Below are positions 37,603-46,634 of a stretch of DNA of 64,000 nucleotides, in pieces. How positions within the stretch are numbered: the first letter of the stretch is position 1; every line of letters starts with the position of its first letter. The translations under genes and the position numbers were made by a program. Below the pieces are notes generated by a model. The model made no database searches and had not been told where the DNA came from. It worked only from the letters and a program-made list of their open reading frames with translations. The stretch covers positions 2,170,001 to 2,234,000 of the forward strand of contig JPOM01000001.1 of NCBI GenBank assembly GCA_000733915.1, written 5' to 3'. This stretch comes from Caulobacteraceae bacterium PMMR1 (GTDB lineage: Bacteria; Pseudomonadota; Alphaproteobacteria; Caulobacterales; Caulobacteraceae).

Positions 37603-38580
37603 ATGCAGGTCGTCTGTCGCGACGAGCGCTGGCCGCTCGCCCAGGCCTTCGTCATCGCCCGGGGGTCTAAGACCGAGGCCCACGTCGTGGTCGCCGAGAT
37701 CGCCGAGGGCGCGCACAGGGGCCGCGGCGAGGCCGTGCCCTACGCCCGCTACGGCGAGACGGTCCCGGGCGTGCTGGCGCAGATGGCCGAGGTCGGGCGC
37801 GCCATAGAGGCCGGCGCCGATCGCCTGGAGGTCCAGGGCCTGCTGCCCGCAGGCGCGGCGCGCAATGCGCTGGACTGCGCCCTGTGGGACCTGGAGGCCA
37901 AGCGCCGGGGCGTGCGCGTATGGGACCTCGCCGGCCTCCCGGCGCCCGAGCCGCGCGTAACCGCCTTCACCCTCAGCCTCGCCCCCGCCGAGGCGATGGC
38001 CGACGCCGCCCGCGCCGCCGCCGACCGGCCCCTGCTGAAGCTGAAGATCGGGGGCGCGGACGATCTGCACCGGGTCGAGGCCGTGCACGCCGCCGCCCCT
38101 CGCGCAGAGCTCATCGTGGACGCCAACGAGGGGCTGGACTTCGAGACCCTGCGGCGTCTCGCGCCCGACCTCGCCCGCCTGGGCGTCGCCCTGATCGAGC
38201 AGCCCCTGCCCTCGGCGGAGGACGCCGCGCTGGAGGGCTGGCGCAGCCCTGTGCCGCTCTGCGCCGACGAGAGCCTGCACACCCGCGCCGAGCTCGACGC
38301 CTGCGCGCGGCGCTATCAGGCGGTGAACGTCAAGCTCGACAAGGCGGGGGGTCTGACCGAGGCGCTGGCGCTGACCGCCGCGGCGCAGGCGCGGGGTCTG
38401 AGGATCATGGCGGGCTGCATGGTGGCGACCTCGCTGGCCATGGCCCCCGCCCTGCTCGTGGCGCAGTCCGCCGCCTTCACCGACCTCGACGGTCCGCTGC
38501 TCCTGGCGCGGGACCGCGAGCCGGGCCTCGCCTTCGAGGGCGCGGTCGTCCAGCCCTTCGGTCCGGAGCTCTGGGGCTGA
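37603..38580 (+). CDS. L-Ala-D/L-Glu (dipeptide) epimerase, enolase superfamily
   Basis: A 325-residue enzyme that interconverts L-Ala-D-Glu and L-Ala-L-Glu in murein peptide recycling. The capping domain begins MQVVCRDERWPLAQAFVIAR; the barrel has the catalytic KxK (LLKLKIGG), metal ligands in ELIVDANEGLDFETLRRLAP, LIEQPLPSAED and LCADESLHTRAELD, and the second catalytic lysine in AVNVKLDKAGGLTEAL. Start ATG 37603 lies six bases after the tipN stop, so both may be co-transcribed. Distant relatives act on other dipeptides or muconate, but the motifs fit AE epimerases best. Confidence 0.85.
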   Translation: MQVVCRDERWPLAQAFVIARGSKTEAHVVVAEIAEGAHRGRGEAVPYARYGETVPGVLAQMAEVGRAIEAGADRLEVQGLLPAGAARNALDCALWDLEAKRRGVRVWDLAGLPAPEPRVTAFTLSLAPAEAMADAARAAADRPLLKLKIGGADDLHRVEAVHAAAPRAELIVDANEGLDFETLRRLAPDLARLGVALIEQPLPSAEDAALEGWRSPVPLCADESLHTRAELDACARRYQAVNVKLDKAGGLTEALALTAAAQARGLRIMAGCMVATSLAMAPALLVAQSAAFTDLDGPLLLARDREPGLAFEGAVVQPFGPELWG

Positions 38581-38582
38581 GC

Positions 38583-39268
38583 ATGGCGCAGCCGCCGCAC
38601 GGCCCCCTGCGCTCCTTCGGGCGCGTCCGCGGACGCCCGATCCGCCCTGGCCGCGAGACCCTGGTCCAGACCCTCCTGCCGAAGATCGCCGTCCCCGACC
38701 CGACCGCGGGCCCGGTCGACCCTGACGCCCTGATGCCCGGCGCGCGCGCGATCTGGTTGGAGGTCGGCTTCGGCGGCGGCGAGCACCTGGCCGCTCAGGC
38801 GGCCGCGAGCCCGGACGTGCTGCTGCTGGGCGCGGAGCCCTTCTTGAACGGGGCGGCCAGCGCGCTCGGCCACATCGCGGCGCAAGGCCTTGGCAATGTG
38901 CGCCTGCACGTGGGCGATGCGCGCGATCTGCTGGACGCCCTGCCGGAGGCGAGCCTGGCCCGGCTGTTTATCCTGTTTCCCGATCCCTGGCCCAAGGCGC
39001 GCCATCACAAGCGCCGCCTGATCCAGCCCGCCTTCCTGGACGCAGCGGCGCGGGCGTTGCGGCCGGGGGCTGGGCTTCGGTTCGCCACCGACTGGGCCGA
39101 CTACCTGGACTGGACGCTGGCGGCGTTTCAGCGCGACCGGCGCTTCGTCTGGACCGCCGAGCGCGCCGATGACTGGCGCCGCCCCCCGCCGACCACGTCG
39201 CCACCCGCTACGAGGCCAAGCGCCTGGGCGACATCGCCCCGGTGTTCCTGGACTACGTCAGGGTCTAA
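38583..39268 (+). CDS. trmB: tRNA (guanine-46-N7)-methyltransferase TrmB, frameshifted near the end
   Basis: ATG 38583, two bases after the epimerase stop, starts a protein of about 228 residues: [20 protein letters not shown], AdoMet site [20 protein letters not shown], the catalytic [20 protein letters not shown] and [18 protein letters not shown]. In the C6 run 39182-39187 one C seems missing; the proper continuation [20 protein letters not shown] and LDYVRV ends at TAA 39266-39268. Without the correction the last 30 residues are replaced by nonsense and the frame runs on. The conserved T-x-Y/F-E-x-K motif is in the second frame, so the gene is surely intact in the cell or only recently broken. 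Confidence 0.85.
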
Positions 39269-39626
39269 GGCGCGCGGCCCTGCCCGACTGAGGGTTTTGC
39301 TCGCGCAGCGCCAGTCGGTCGCGTACGGAGCGGATCTGGTCCTGCATGCGGCCGAGCGGCGCGCCCGCCGCCGCCTCCCGCGCGATCTCGCACAGGGCGC
39401 GGTAGAAGGCCGCAAGGATCAGGTCATCGACCAGCAGGTCCCACCCGCCCGGCGCGGCCGCAGAGAGGCGCTTCAGCCGCCCCTCAGCCATGTAGTCGTC
39501 CGCATCCAGCACGCAGACGACTGGCGCCCGCGAGGCGGCGATGGCCGCCGCGTCCTTGGCGGTGATGATGACGACGGTGGGCTCGCTTGGCGGCACGGAC
39601 GCTCTCCCCCGGGATCGCCCGCGCAA
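39258..39626 (-). pseudogene. family 2 glycosyltransferase, probably internally deleted
   Basis: The 122-residue frame begins with a basic stretch, then EPTVVIITAKDAAA, the first strand of a GT-A fold, but continues immediately with IAASRAPVVCVLDADDYMAE, which in normal enzymes comes some 70 residues later with the DxD metal site. The nucleotide-binding helix and the second strand are missing between them. Then follow GGWDLLVDDLILAAFYRALC and EIAREAAAGAPLGRMQDQIR, the latter like the C-terminal region, so a second deletion is likely. Both deletions keep the frame. It ends 11 bases inside trmB on the other strand. Confidence 0.5.
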
Positions 39627-39646
39627 CGCTCAAGGCCGAGCTCATT

Positions 39647-40126
39647 TCACCAGTAGGGGTCGGGGGCTTGGCCCCGCAGGACCTCCAGCAGCCGGGCGCG
39701 GGTGCCGCGGGTGGTCTCCGCAGGGATGTCGTCCAGGTCGAAGAAGCCCAGCTCGAGGATCTCGCCCCGGGAGGTCGCCGCCACCTGCCGCCAGCGGTTG
39801 ACGCGATAGAGCAGCACGTGGTCGCCGGTGAAGCCGGGCTCGTTCAGGTGCACCGACAGCAGGGTCGGCGGCTCGGTCATCTCCACCCCCGCCTCCTCGA
39901 TCAGCTCCCGGTGGAGCGAGAGCTGCGCCGTCTCGTGACGCTCCACCCCGCCGCCGGGCATGAACCAGCCCGGGATGTAGGTGTGCTGGAGAAGCAGCAC
40001 GCGGCCGAGGTCGTCGGTGACCAGGCCCCGCACGCCCAGCGTCATGCCGCGCCGGGCCCGCGCCCGCGCATAGATCAGCGGCCGGACATAGGGCTCCACG
40101 CGGCGTCGCCAGGGGGTGCGGCTCAT
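39647..40126 (-). CDS. NUDIX hydrolase
   Basis: A 159-residue pyrophosphohydrolase with a full NUDIX box: GGGVERHETAQLSLHRELIE then EAGV, including the RExxEExG magnesium-binding helix. Flanking strands are TLGVRGLVTDDLGRVLLLQH and LLSVHLNEPGFTGDHVLLYR. ATG 40126 (MSRTPWRRRVEPYVRPLIYA) gives a family-like start; the frame is open upstream but there lacks family character. The substrate cannot be told from the sequence; relatives act on nucleotide derivatives. Confidence 0.85.
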   Translation of the reverse strand: MSRTPWRRRVEPYVRPLIYARARARRGMTLGVRGLVTDDLGRVLLLQHTYIPGWFMPGGGVERHETAQLSLHRELIEEAGVEMTEPPTLLSVHLNEPGFTGDHVLLYRVNRWRQVAATSRGEILELGFFDLDDIPAETTRGTRARLLEVLRGQAPDPYW

Positions 40127-40227
40127 GCCCGTCAGGCTTAGGCGGACCTGGGCGCGAGGGGAAGCGGGGCGCGCGCCGGCGTCGCCTCCCCCGTGACACG
40201 GACGGCCGGCCCGGCGATAAGCGGGGC

Positions 40228-41043
40228 GTGCAGTCCCACCCCGCCGCAGCGCTCGAAAGCCTGCTCGCCTTCTGGACGGAGGCGGGGGTGGATGCGCTCT
40301 ATCAGGACGCGCCCCACGATCGGCTGGCGGAGGGCGCACGCCGGGCCGCGCCGCCCAAGCCCGCCGTCGTCGCGCGCGCCCCCGGGCCGGTGGCCGCCCG
40401 CCCTGCCGCCATCGACGCCGGCTCGGCGCTCCGGGAGGCGCAACGCGCCGCCGCCGCCTGCACCACCCTGGTCGAGCTCACCTCCGCCATCGCCGCCTTC
40501 GACGGCTGCGGCCTGAAGCGGGCGGGAGCCGCGCGCCAGGCCGTCTTCGCCCGCGGCGCGCCGGAGGCGGACGTCATGGTCATCGGCGAGGCGCCCGGGG
40601 CGGAGGAGGACGTCCAGGGCCGGCCCTTCGTCGGCCGCTCGGGCCAGCTTCTGGACCGCATGCTCGCCGCCGCCGGGCTTGAGGGCCGGGTGTTCATCAC
40701 CAACACGGTGTTCTGGCGGCCGCCCGGCGACGCCCAGCCCTCGCCGCAGGACCAGGCGATCTGCGAGCCCTTCCTGCATCGCGCGATCGTGATCGTGAAG
40801 CCCCAGGTTTTGCTCTTGACCGGTGGCGCGGCGGCCAAGTCCGTCCTGAAAATGAGCGAGGGTATCCTCAGTCTTCGCGGACGCTGGTCGGAGTGGACCG
40901 ATCCGGAAAGCGGCGCGACCCTGCCCGCAATGGCTACGCTTCACCCCGCGTTCCTTTTGCGCCAGCCGCAGGCCAAGAAGAAATCTTGGTCGGACCTGAT
41001 GTCGCTGCGCGCTCGTCTTGATCGCCTGCAAGGCCTCGCTTAG
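40228..41043 (+). CDS. family 4 uracil-DNA glycosylase
   Basis: A 271-residue DNA-repair enzyme removing uracil from DNA. The proline/alanine-rich start leads to a [4Fe-4S]-type region ([20 protein letters not shown]), motif 1 [20 protein letters not shown] with [40 protein letters not shown] with the family's asparagine, [13 protein letters not shown], and motif 2 [20 protein letters not shown]. The cysteine pattern differs from the CxxC of thermophilic family 4 enzymes, as is usual in alphaproteobacteria. ATG 40228. Confidence 0.88.
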   Translation: MQSHPAAALESLLAFWTEAGVDALYQDAPHDRLAEGARRAAPPKPAVVARAPGPVAARPAAIDAGSALREAQRAAAACTTLVELTSAIAAFDGCGLKRAGAARQAVFARGAPEADVMVIGEAPGAEEDVQGRPFVGRSGQLLDRMLAAAGLEGRVFITNTVFWRPPGDAQPSPQDQAICEPFLHRAIVIVKPQVLLLTGGAAAKSVLKMSEGILSLRGRWSEWTDPESGATLPAMATLHPAFLLRQPQAKKKSWSDLMSLRARLDRLQGLA

Positions 41044-41064
41044 GGTGCCGCGGTCAAGCCACAG

Positions 41065-41102
41065 CCGGACCGCCTGGCCCGCGTTTCGCAGGCCCGGTCC
41101 GG
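41065..41102 (+). terminator. stem-loop after the uracil-DNA glycosylase gene
   Basis: CCGGACC (41065-41071) pairs with GGTCCGG (41096-41102), and inside it CCTG (41073-41076) pairs with CAGG (41089-41092). It starts 22 bases after the stop codon. There is no T tract, so it may be a transcript-stabilising structure rather than an intrinsic terminator. Confidence 0.35.
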
Positions 41103-41175
41103 AACGTCCCAGAGCCCGACGCCCCTCCGCCTAGGCGGGCGGGTCGCAGGGCTCCGGGCAGGCGCGGGGGACCGA

Positions 41176-42906
41176 ATGCGAGGTACGGCGGGTCGGTGGA
41201 GCAGCGGGGCCGTCGCGCTGGGTCTGGCGAGCCTGGCCCTGGCGGCCGCAGTCTCCGTGCACGCCCAGCCCCTCCCCTACGCCCAGGCGTTCGGGCCCGC
41301 CGCCCCGGCGCCGGCGGCCGCGATCCCGGTGCTCTCCTCTGCGGACCTGCAGCGCTACGCCGCCGCCTTCGACGCGGTGCGCCGAGGTCAGTTCGAGGCC
41401 GCCGACATGGCGCTGGACGCCCTGTCCGACGACAGCCTGGTCGGGCGGGTGCAGTACGCCAAGCTGATGCAGCCCGGCTACGCCGCCAGCTGGGCGGAGC
41501 TGAAGGTATGGCTGGCGAAGTTCCGCGACCTGCCCGGCGCCGACAAGATTTATCAGCTCGCCAAGAAGCGCCAGCCGAAGGGCGAGCGGGGGCCTGAGCT
41601 CTGGACGGACACCAACGCCGACACCCGCGCCTGGTCGGAGACCGAGCAGCTGGCGCGGCAGGTCGACCTGCTCAAGCCGCAGGTGTCCGCCGACCCGGAC
41701 GGGGACCGCGCGCGCCAGGCCTATTTCTCCGGCGATCCCGCCGCGGCCCTGCCCCTGGCGCTGAAGGCAGGCGAGCGCTGGATCGCGGGGCTCGCCGCCT
41801 ATCGCCTGAAGAGCTTTGCGCAGGCGGAGCGGTCCTTCGCCGCGCTCGCAGCTGACGAGTTCGTCAACGACTGGACCCGCGCCGGCGCCGCCTTCTGGGC
41901 TGCGCGCGCGGCGGTGGCCGCGGGCAGGGCGAGCGCGGAGGCCGCCTATCTGCAGGTCGCCGCCGCTGCGCCCTACACCTTCTACGGCCAGATCGCCGCG
42001 CGCCGCCTGCAGCTGCTGGGCGTGCCGCTCCAGCCCGCCGCCCAGGCCCCGGGCCTCGCCCAGAAGGTCGGGCTGGTCACCGGCGTGAAGCCATCGATGG
42101 ACACGCTGCTGCTGATCCAGGCCGATCCCCGCGCGCACCGCATCGCGGCGCTGGCGCAGCTCGGCCTGCGCGCCGAGGCCGCCGAGGAGGTCAAGGCCGC
42201 CATCCAGGGCGCAGGCAGCCAGGGGGCGCGGGAGGACTTCGCGAGCCTGGCTTTGGTGCTGGGCCTGCCGTTGCCCCAGCCGCGCCCGGGCAAGGACGTC
42301 TACGAGATCGATCCCGCCCGCTTCCCGACGCCCGCGCTGGCGCCCCGCGGCGGCTTCACCCTGGACCGCGCCCTCGTCTATGCGGTGATCCGCCAGGAGA
42401 CGCGATTCGAGGCGGACGCGGTCAGCTACGCCGGTGCGGTGGGCCTGATGCAGATGACGCCCGGCACGGCCGCCATGCTGGGCTATCGCCAGTACGCCAG
42501 CGTCGCGGCGCTGAAGAACCCGGCGGTGAACCTGCGCCTTGGCCAGGACTACATCGCCTGGCTGCTCGACCAGACCGGCGGCGACCTGATCCAGGCGCTG
42601 GCGGGCTATAACTGCGGCCCCGCGCCGGTGCAGCGCACGCGCGCCCAGCTGGGCGCAGACGGCGACAGCCTGCTGTTCCTGGAGAGCGTGCCCGCCGGCC
42701 AGACCCGCGAATATGTGCAGAAGGTCATGGCCAACTACTGGATCTATCGCCAGCTGATGGGCCGCCCGCTGGCCACCCTCGACGCCCTGGCCCAGGGCGC
42801 GCGCTCGGTGCAGATCGCCCTCGACCAGGCCGCCCCGGCCCAGGCCGCCCCGGCCCAGGCCGCGCCCGAGTTCGCCCTCGCCACCGCCAGCGTCGGGCAG
42901 CCGTAA
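41176..42906 (+). CDS. soluble-type lytic transglycosylase
   Basis: A 576-residue periplasmic enzyme that cleaves the glycan chain of murein, leaving 1,6-anhydromuramic acid. A signal peptide (AVALGLASLALAAAVSVHAQ) is followed by a long helical superhelix (residues about 50-390) and the SLT domain: LVYAVIRQETRFEADAVSYA with the catalytic glutamate, GAVGLMQMTPGTAAMLGYRQ, LRLGQDYIAWLLDQTGG and ALAGYNCGPAPV, then REYVQKVMANYWIYRQLMGR. The C-terminus has three AQAAP repeats. It resembles Slt70 in layout. Confidence 0.9.
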   Translation: MRGTAGRWSSGAVALGLASLALAAAVSVHAQPLPYAQAFGPAAPAPAAAIPVLSSADLQRYAAAFDAVRRGQFEAADMALDALSDDSLVGRVQYAKLMQPGYAASWAELKVWLAKFRDLPGADKIYQLAKKRQPKGERGPELWTDTNADTRAWSETEQLARQVDLLKPQVSADPDGDRARQAYFSGDPAAALPLALKAGERWIAGLAAYRLKSFAQAERSFAALAADEFVNDWTRAGAAFWAARAAVAAGRASAEAAYLQVAAAAPYTFYGQIAARRLQLLGVPLQPAAQAPGLAQKVGLVTGVKPSMDTLLLIQADPRAHRIAALAQLGLRAEAAEEVKAAIQGAGSQGAREDFASLALVLGLPLPQPRPGKDVYEIDPARFPTPALAPRGGFTLDRALVYAVIRQETRFEADAVSYAGAVGLMQMTPGTAAMLGYRQYASVAALKNPAVNLRLGQDYIAWLLDQTGGDLIQALAGYNCGPAPVQRTRAQLGADGDSLLFLESVPAGQTREYVQKVMANYWIYRQLMGRPLATLDALAQGARSVQIALDQAAPAQAAPAQAAPEFALATASVGQP

Positions 42907-42907
42907 G

Positions 42908-44199
42908 CTAGACCCGGCGGACGCGGGGCTCTGCGCGCTCGCGCAGAAAAAGGCTCGCCAGCGCCCAGACGAGGGCGTCGGCGCGGTCTGGGCTGCGGCC
43001 GCCGTGCAGAGGCGCGTCCGGCTGGCCCAAGAGGAGGAGCTGCTCCTCCAGCCGCGTGAGCCCCGGCGCATGCGCGATCCGCCCCTGTTCGTAGAGCAGC
43101 GAGACGGGCTCGGCGCGGGCGCGCTTGCCGATCAGCGCGTGCACCATCTGCACCGGCGAGGGCGCGCCGGCCTGGCTCAGGGTGGCGCCCACCATGTCGC
43201 CGCCCTGATTGGCCTCCGCCAGGATCAGCAGCGGGCCGTGCTCGCACCAGCGGCGGGCGGCCTCGACCGCGCGCGCCGCCCAGTCCGCCGGCGCCAGGCC
43301 GTGGCAGGTCGCATCCTCCAGCACCCAGCCCTGGTCGCCAAGCCGCCCCGCCACGACGATGCCGCAGGCCGCCTTGCCCCGCCCCGCCGGCGGATCGACG
43401 GCCACGGCGAGGCGATCGAAGCGGGCGGGGCGCTCGCCTGACCCGAGCTCGCGGGCGCGGGCCAGGTCCTGGCTGCGGAAGATCGCGCCCTCCTCCGCCT
43501 CCAGCACCTCGCCGTCGATCTCCTGGCGCGCCAGGCGCGTGCCGCCGTAGAGGGCGCTCAGCCCCTCCACGAAGCCCGGCGCGAGGTGGGCGGCGTTGTC
43601 CTGCGCCGAGCCGCGGGTGAGGACCAGGCCGCTCTCGCCCAGCAGGGTCCTGAGCACCGGCGTGGGCCTGGGCGTGGTGGTCAGGACCAGCCGCGGGCGC
43701 TCGCCCAGCCTCAGCCCCATGCGGGCCATGGCCAGCACCTGGTCGCCCGCGCGCCAGGCGCAGACCTCGTCGGCCCAGGCGGCGGCGAACTGGGGCCCCC
43801 TCAGGCTGTCGGGGTCTTCCGCCGAGAAGACATGGGCGACCGCGCCGTTGGCGAAGAGCAGCCGCCGGCGGGACGGCGCATAGGCCGGCCGCGCGGCCTG
43901 GGGCGCGAAGCCGGACGCCGCACCCCTGAGGCCCGAGGGCCCTTCGATCATCACCTCGCGCACGTCCGACAGGGCCGGGCCGATCAGGGCGAGGCGAGGG
44001 TGGGCGTGCGCCTGGCCCGCAAGCCACGCCGCCCCAGCCAGCGTCTTGCCCGCGCCGCGCCGCCCAGGAAGAGCCAGGTGCGCCAGTCCCCTCCGGCGGT
44101 GTCTGGGCCGGGCGAAGGACCGGGGCGGCTCGGGCGGGAGCTCGCCGTCCGGATCGGGCTCGGCGGGGGACGCGGTCCAGGGGGCGGCATCCCGGCCAC
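42908..44199 (-). CDS. gene-transfer-agent-type terminase large subunit, one frameshift
   Basis: The gene packages DNA into heads of gene transfer agents or phages. Translation from GTG 44199 gives GGDWRTWLFLGG and then, in another frame, RGAGKTLAGAAWLAGQAHAH with the Walker A GRGAGKT; one base is missing at about 44060 in a GGCGGCGCGGCGCGGGC stretch. The rest is continuous: EVMIEGPSGLRGAASGFAPQ, VFSAEDPDSLRGPQFAAAWA with DE (Walker B region DEVCAW), LVLTTTPRPTPVLRTLL and the nuclease part VAVDPPAGRGKAACGIVVAG, ILAEANQGGDMVGATL, RSPDRADALVWALASLFL. Of a normal GTA cluster only this gene is present; the next genes are unrelated. Confidence 0.8.
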
Positions 44200-44323
44200 T
44201 CTAGGCGCAGCGCCAAGGGCGCGGACCGCTCCGATCGCCGGCGCCGCGCGCCATTGCGCCGTCAGGGCCTGTTGCGCCCGAGGCCGGGGCGAAGGCTCCG
44301 CCTTGTCGCCGGACCCTCTAGGG

Positions 44324-44965
44324 TCAGGGGTTCCCGTAGGCGGCCATGAAGACCCGCACCGCCTCCTCGACGTTCGCGTCCACCCCGGCCAGGGCGGTCG
44401 CCTCGTCGATCAGGTTCCAGATCCGGCGATGGTGGATGCCGCTCTTGACCAGCTCCAGGAACTGCTCGGCCATGCGCTGCGGATCGCCCCGGCGCAGCCG
44501 CCCTTCCGCCATGCGCTCTTCGAAGTAGGCGGACAGCTTGGCGAAGCCCTGTTTTGGCCCCGCCTCGTAGAAGATGCGCCCGAGCTCGGGAAAGCGGGCG
44601 CATTCCGCAGCGACCAGACGGTGGATGGCCATGACCTTCTCCTGCAGGACGAAGCTCAGGAACCGCCGGCCGAGCCGCCCCAGCGCCGCTTCCACGTCGC
44701 CGTCCTTGGCCTCCATGTCGAAGACGGCGTCCGCTTCCGCCTCGCACTCGAGGCGCATGACGGCGGCGAACAGCTCCTCCTTGGAGCGAAAGTAGGTGTA
44801 GAGCGTGCCTTTGGAGCCGCCCACGCGCGCGGCGATGCACGACATCGAGGCCGCCGCATAGCCCTCGGCCAGGAAGACCTCCCGGGCGACCCTCAGGATC
44901 CCCAGCCGGCGCTGCTCGCGAGCCGACGCCGGCTCAGCTGTTGAAGTCTCGACGAACGCGTCCAT
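44324..44965 (-). CDS. TetR-family repressor of the adjacent efflux operon
   Basis: A 213-residue protein with the TetR helix-turn-helix (LGILRVAREVFLAEGYAAAS, then IAARVGGSKGTLYTYFRSKE) and an AefR/TetR_C_7-like C-terminal domain (EKVMAIHRLVAAECARFPEL, RMAEGRLRRGDPQRMAEQFL). It is divergent from the NodT-EmrA-EmrB operon; 111 bases lie between the starts and hold a palindrome, so it most likely represses that operon until a drug or metabolite binds. Confidence 0.9.
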   Translation of the reverse strand: MDAFVETSTAEPASAREQRRLGILRVAREVFLAEGYAAASMSCIAARVGGSKGTLYTYFRSKEELFAAVMRLECEAEADAVFDMEAKDGDVEAALGRLGRRFLSFVLQEKVMAIHRLVAAECARFPELGRIFYEAGPKQGFAKLSAYFEERMAEGRLRRGDPQRMAEQFLELVKSGIHHRRIWNLIDEATALAGVDANVEEAVRVFMAAYGNP

Positions 44966-45033
44966 TTAACCTCGTCGTACTGAACGTCGCTTGACGGCGC
45001 CAGCTTTGCGGCCCATATGCGGCCGACATGCTG

Positions 45034-45048
45034 ACCGTACCGTACGGT
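45034..45048 (+). promoter_or_regulatory. operator candidate between the TetR gene and the efflux operon
   Basis: ACCGTACCGTACGGT is a palindrome with six-base arms (ACCGTA, TACGGT) and three bases between, 29 bases before the first gene of the operon. Just after it TTGACA (45048-45053) and TATATT (45056-45061) occur, the latter a good -10 for the operon, so a bound repressor would cover the promoter. Symmetry and position support a TetR site; no second copy was seen. Confidence 0.5.
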
Positions 45049-45076
45049 TGACACCCTATATTGTCGAGGCACGAAA

Positions 45077-46606
45077 ATGTCGCAAGCCGCCTCCCCCGGC
45101 TTGGAAACCGTCCGAGAGCAAGCTGTTCCCGCGCGCCTCCGTTTTCGGCGGGCTGCCGTCGCCCTGCTCGCCGGCGCGGCCGCGGCGGGGCTGAGCGCGT
45201 GCGCGCCCGACCTCGGGCCCGCGCCCAAGGTCAAGCCGATCGGCACCTATCAAACGCAGCAAAGCCTGCCGCCGAGCGGTAACGCGGCCTTTCCCCCGGC
45301 CCGCTGGTGGGAGGCCTACGGCGATCCGGAGCTCAGCGCCCTAATCGAAGAGGCGCTGAAGAACAATCCCGACATCGCCGAGGCCTATGCGCGGGTGCGG
45401 CTCGCCTCGGCTCAGGCCGAGCAGGCGGGGGCGGCGAACCAGCCGCAGCTGAACGCCTCGGGCTCGGTGAAGGAGACGAAGATCGAGCTGGCGCCGGGCA
45501 TCCTGCCGCCCAACGTCCAGCTGCCGCCCTCGCTGAAGGACTGGAACGCCACGACCCAGCTCGGCGCGAGCGCCAGCTACGCCTTCGACTTCTTCGGGGC
45601 GAACCGCAACCGCATCCGCGCCGCGCTCGGCCAGGCCCGCGCCGCCGAGGTCGAGGCCCAGGAAGGCGCCCTGCAGATCTCCGCCGCGGTCGCCTCGGCC
45701 TACGCCAACCTGGTGCGCCTCTACGCCGACCTGGACGACGCCCAGGCGACGCTGAAGCTTCGCCAGCAGACCCTGGACCTCGTGGGCCAGCGGCTGCGGA
45801 ACGGACTGGAGACGCGGGGCGAGTTCGCCCAGCAGCGGGGGACCGTTCCCCAGGCGCAGCAGGAGATCGAGCAGATCAACGCCCAGATCCTGGTCACCCG
45901 CCACCAGCTGGGCGCTCTGCTGGGCCAGGGCCCCGACCGCGGGCTGTCGATCCCCCGCCCCGCGGCGCCGCGGCTGCGCGCCTTCGGCGTGCCGGCGAAC
46001 CTGCCCGCCGAGCTGCTCGGCCGCCGCCCCGACATCGTCGCCGCCCGCCTGACCGCCGAGGCCGCCGCCCGCCAGGTGAAGGCCGCCCGCGCCGACTTCT
46101 ATCCGAACATCAACCTGGCCGCCTCCTACACTGACCTGTCGATCAAGCCGGAAGACATCTTCCGCAAGAACATCCAGCTGACCCAGATCGGGCCGACGAT
46201 CTCGCTGCCGATCTTCTCGGGCGGGCGGCTCCAGGGCGCCTACCGCGGGGCCCGGGCCAACTACGACGTCGCCGTCGCCGCCTATGACCGCGCGGTCACC
46301 AATGCGCTGCAGGAGATCGCCGATACAGTGTCCAACCAGCGCGCGCTGCAGGCCCAGCTCGCCAACGCCCGCGACGCCCTGGCCGCCGCGGAGGAGGCCT
46401 ACAAGGTCGCCACGCTCCGCTACCAGGGCGGCCTCTCGCCGTACTTGAACGTCCTGACCGCCGAGAACACGGTCGTGGCCCAGCGCCGCGTCGTGGCCGA
46501 TCTCTCCAGCCAGGCGTTCATCCTCGACGTCACCCTCGCCCGGCAGCTGGGCGGCGGCTTCGTCGATCCCACCGCCGTCGCGACGACGACGGCGGACCTT
46601 CGTTAA
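45077..46606 (+). CDS. NodT-family RND/MFS outer-membrane efflux lipoprotein
   Basis: A 509-residue outer-membrane channel protein (TolC superfamily). The lipobox GLSAC (cysteine 42) after a hydrophobic stretch marks lipid attachment. It has the repeated OEP layout: RWWEAYGDPELSALIEEALK, NNPDIAEAYARVRLASAQAE, YAFDFFGANRNRIRAALGQA in the first half, and LLGRRPDIVAARLTAEAAAR, YPNINLAASYTDLS, then NALQEIADTVSNQRALQAQL and YRALGLxxYLNVL-like TLRYQGGLSPYLNVLTAENT in the second. First gene of a three-gene efflux operon, with the adaptor 28 bases downstream. Confidence 0.92.
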   Translation: MSQAASPGLETVREQAVPARLRFRRAAVALLAGAAAAGLSACAPDLGPAPKVKPIGTYQTQQSLPPSGNAAFPPARWWEAYGDPELSALIEEALKNNPDIAEAYARVRLASAQAEQAGAANQPQLNASGSVKETKIELAPGILPPNVQLPPSLKDWNATTQLGASASYAFDFFGANRNRIRAALGQARAAEVEAQEGALQISAAVASAYANLVRLYADLDDAQATLKLRQQTLDLVGQRLRNGLETRGEFAQQRGTVPQAQQEIEQINAQILVTRHQLGALLGQGPDRGLSIPRPAAPRLRAFGVPANLPAELLGRRPDIVAARLTAEAAARQVKAARADFYPNINLAASYTDLSIKPEDIFRKNIQLTQIGPTISLPIFSGGRLQGAYRGARANYDVAVAAYDRAVTNALQEIADTVSNQRALQAQLANARDALAAAEEAYKVATLRYQGGLSPYLNVLTAENTVVAQRRVVADLSSQAFILDVTLARQLGGGFVDPTAVATTTADLR

Positions 46607-46634
46607 GACTTCTCGCTAGCCGGACGCACCTCCC

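Noticed and set aside
45048-45061. TTGACA and TATATT as a -35/-10 pair
   Set aside because: They are only two bases apart; TATATT can serve as -10 but TTGACA cannot be its -35.
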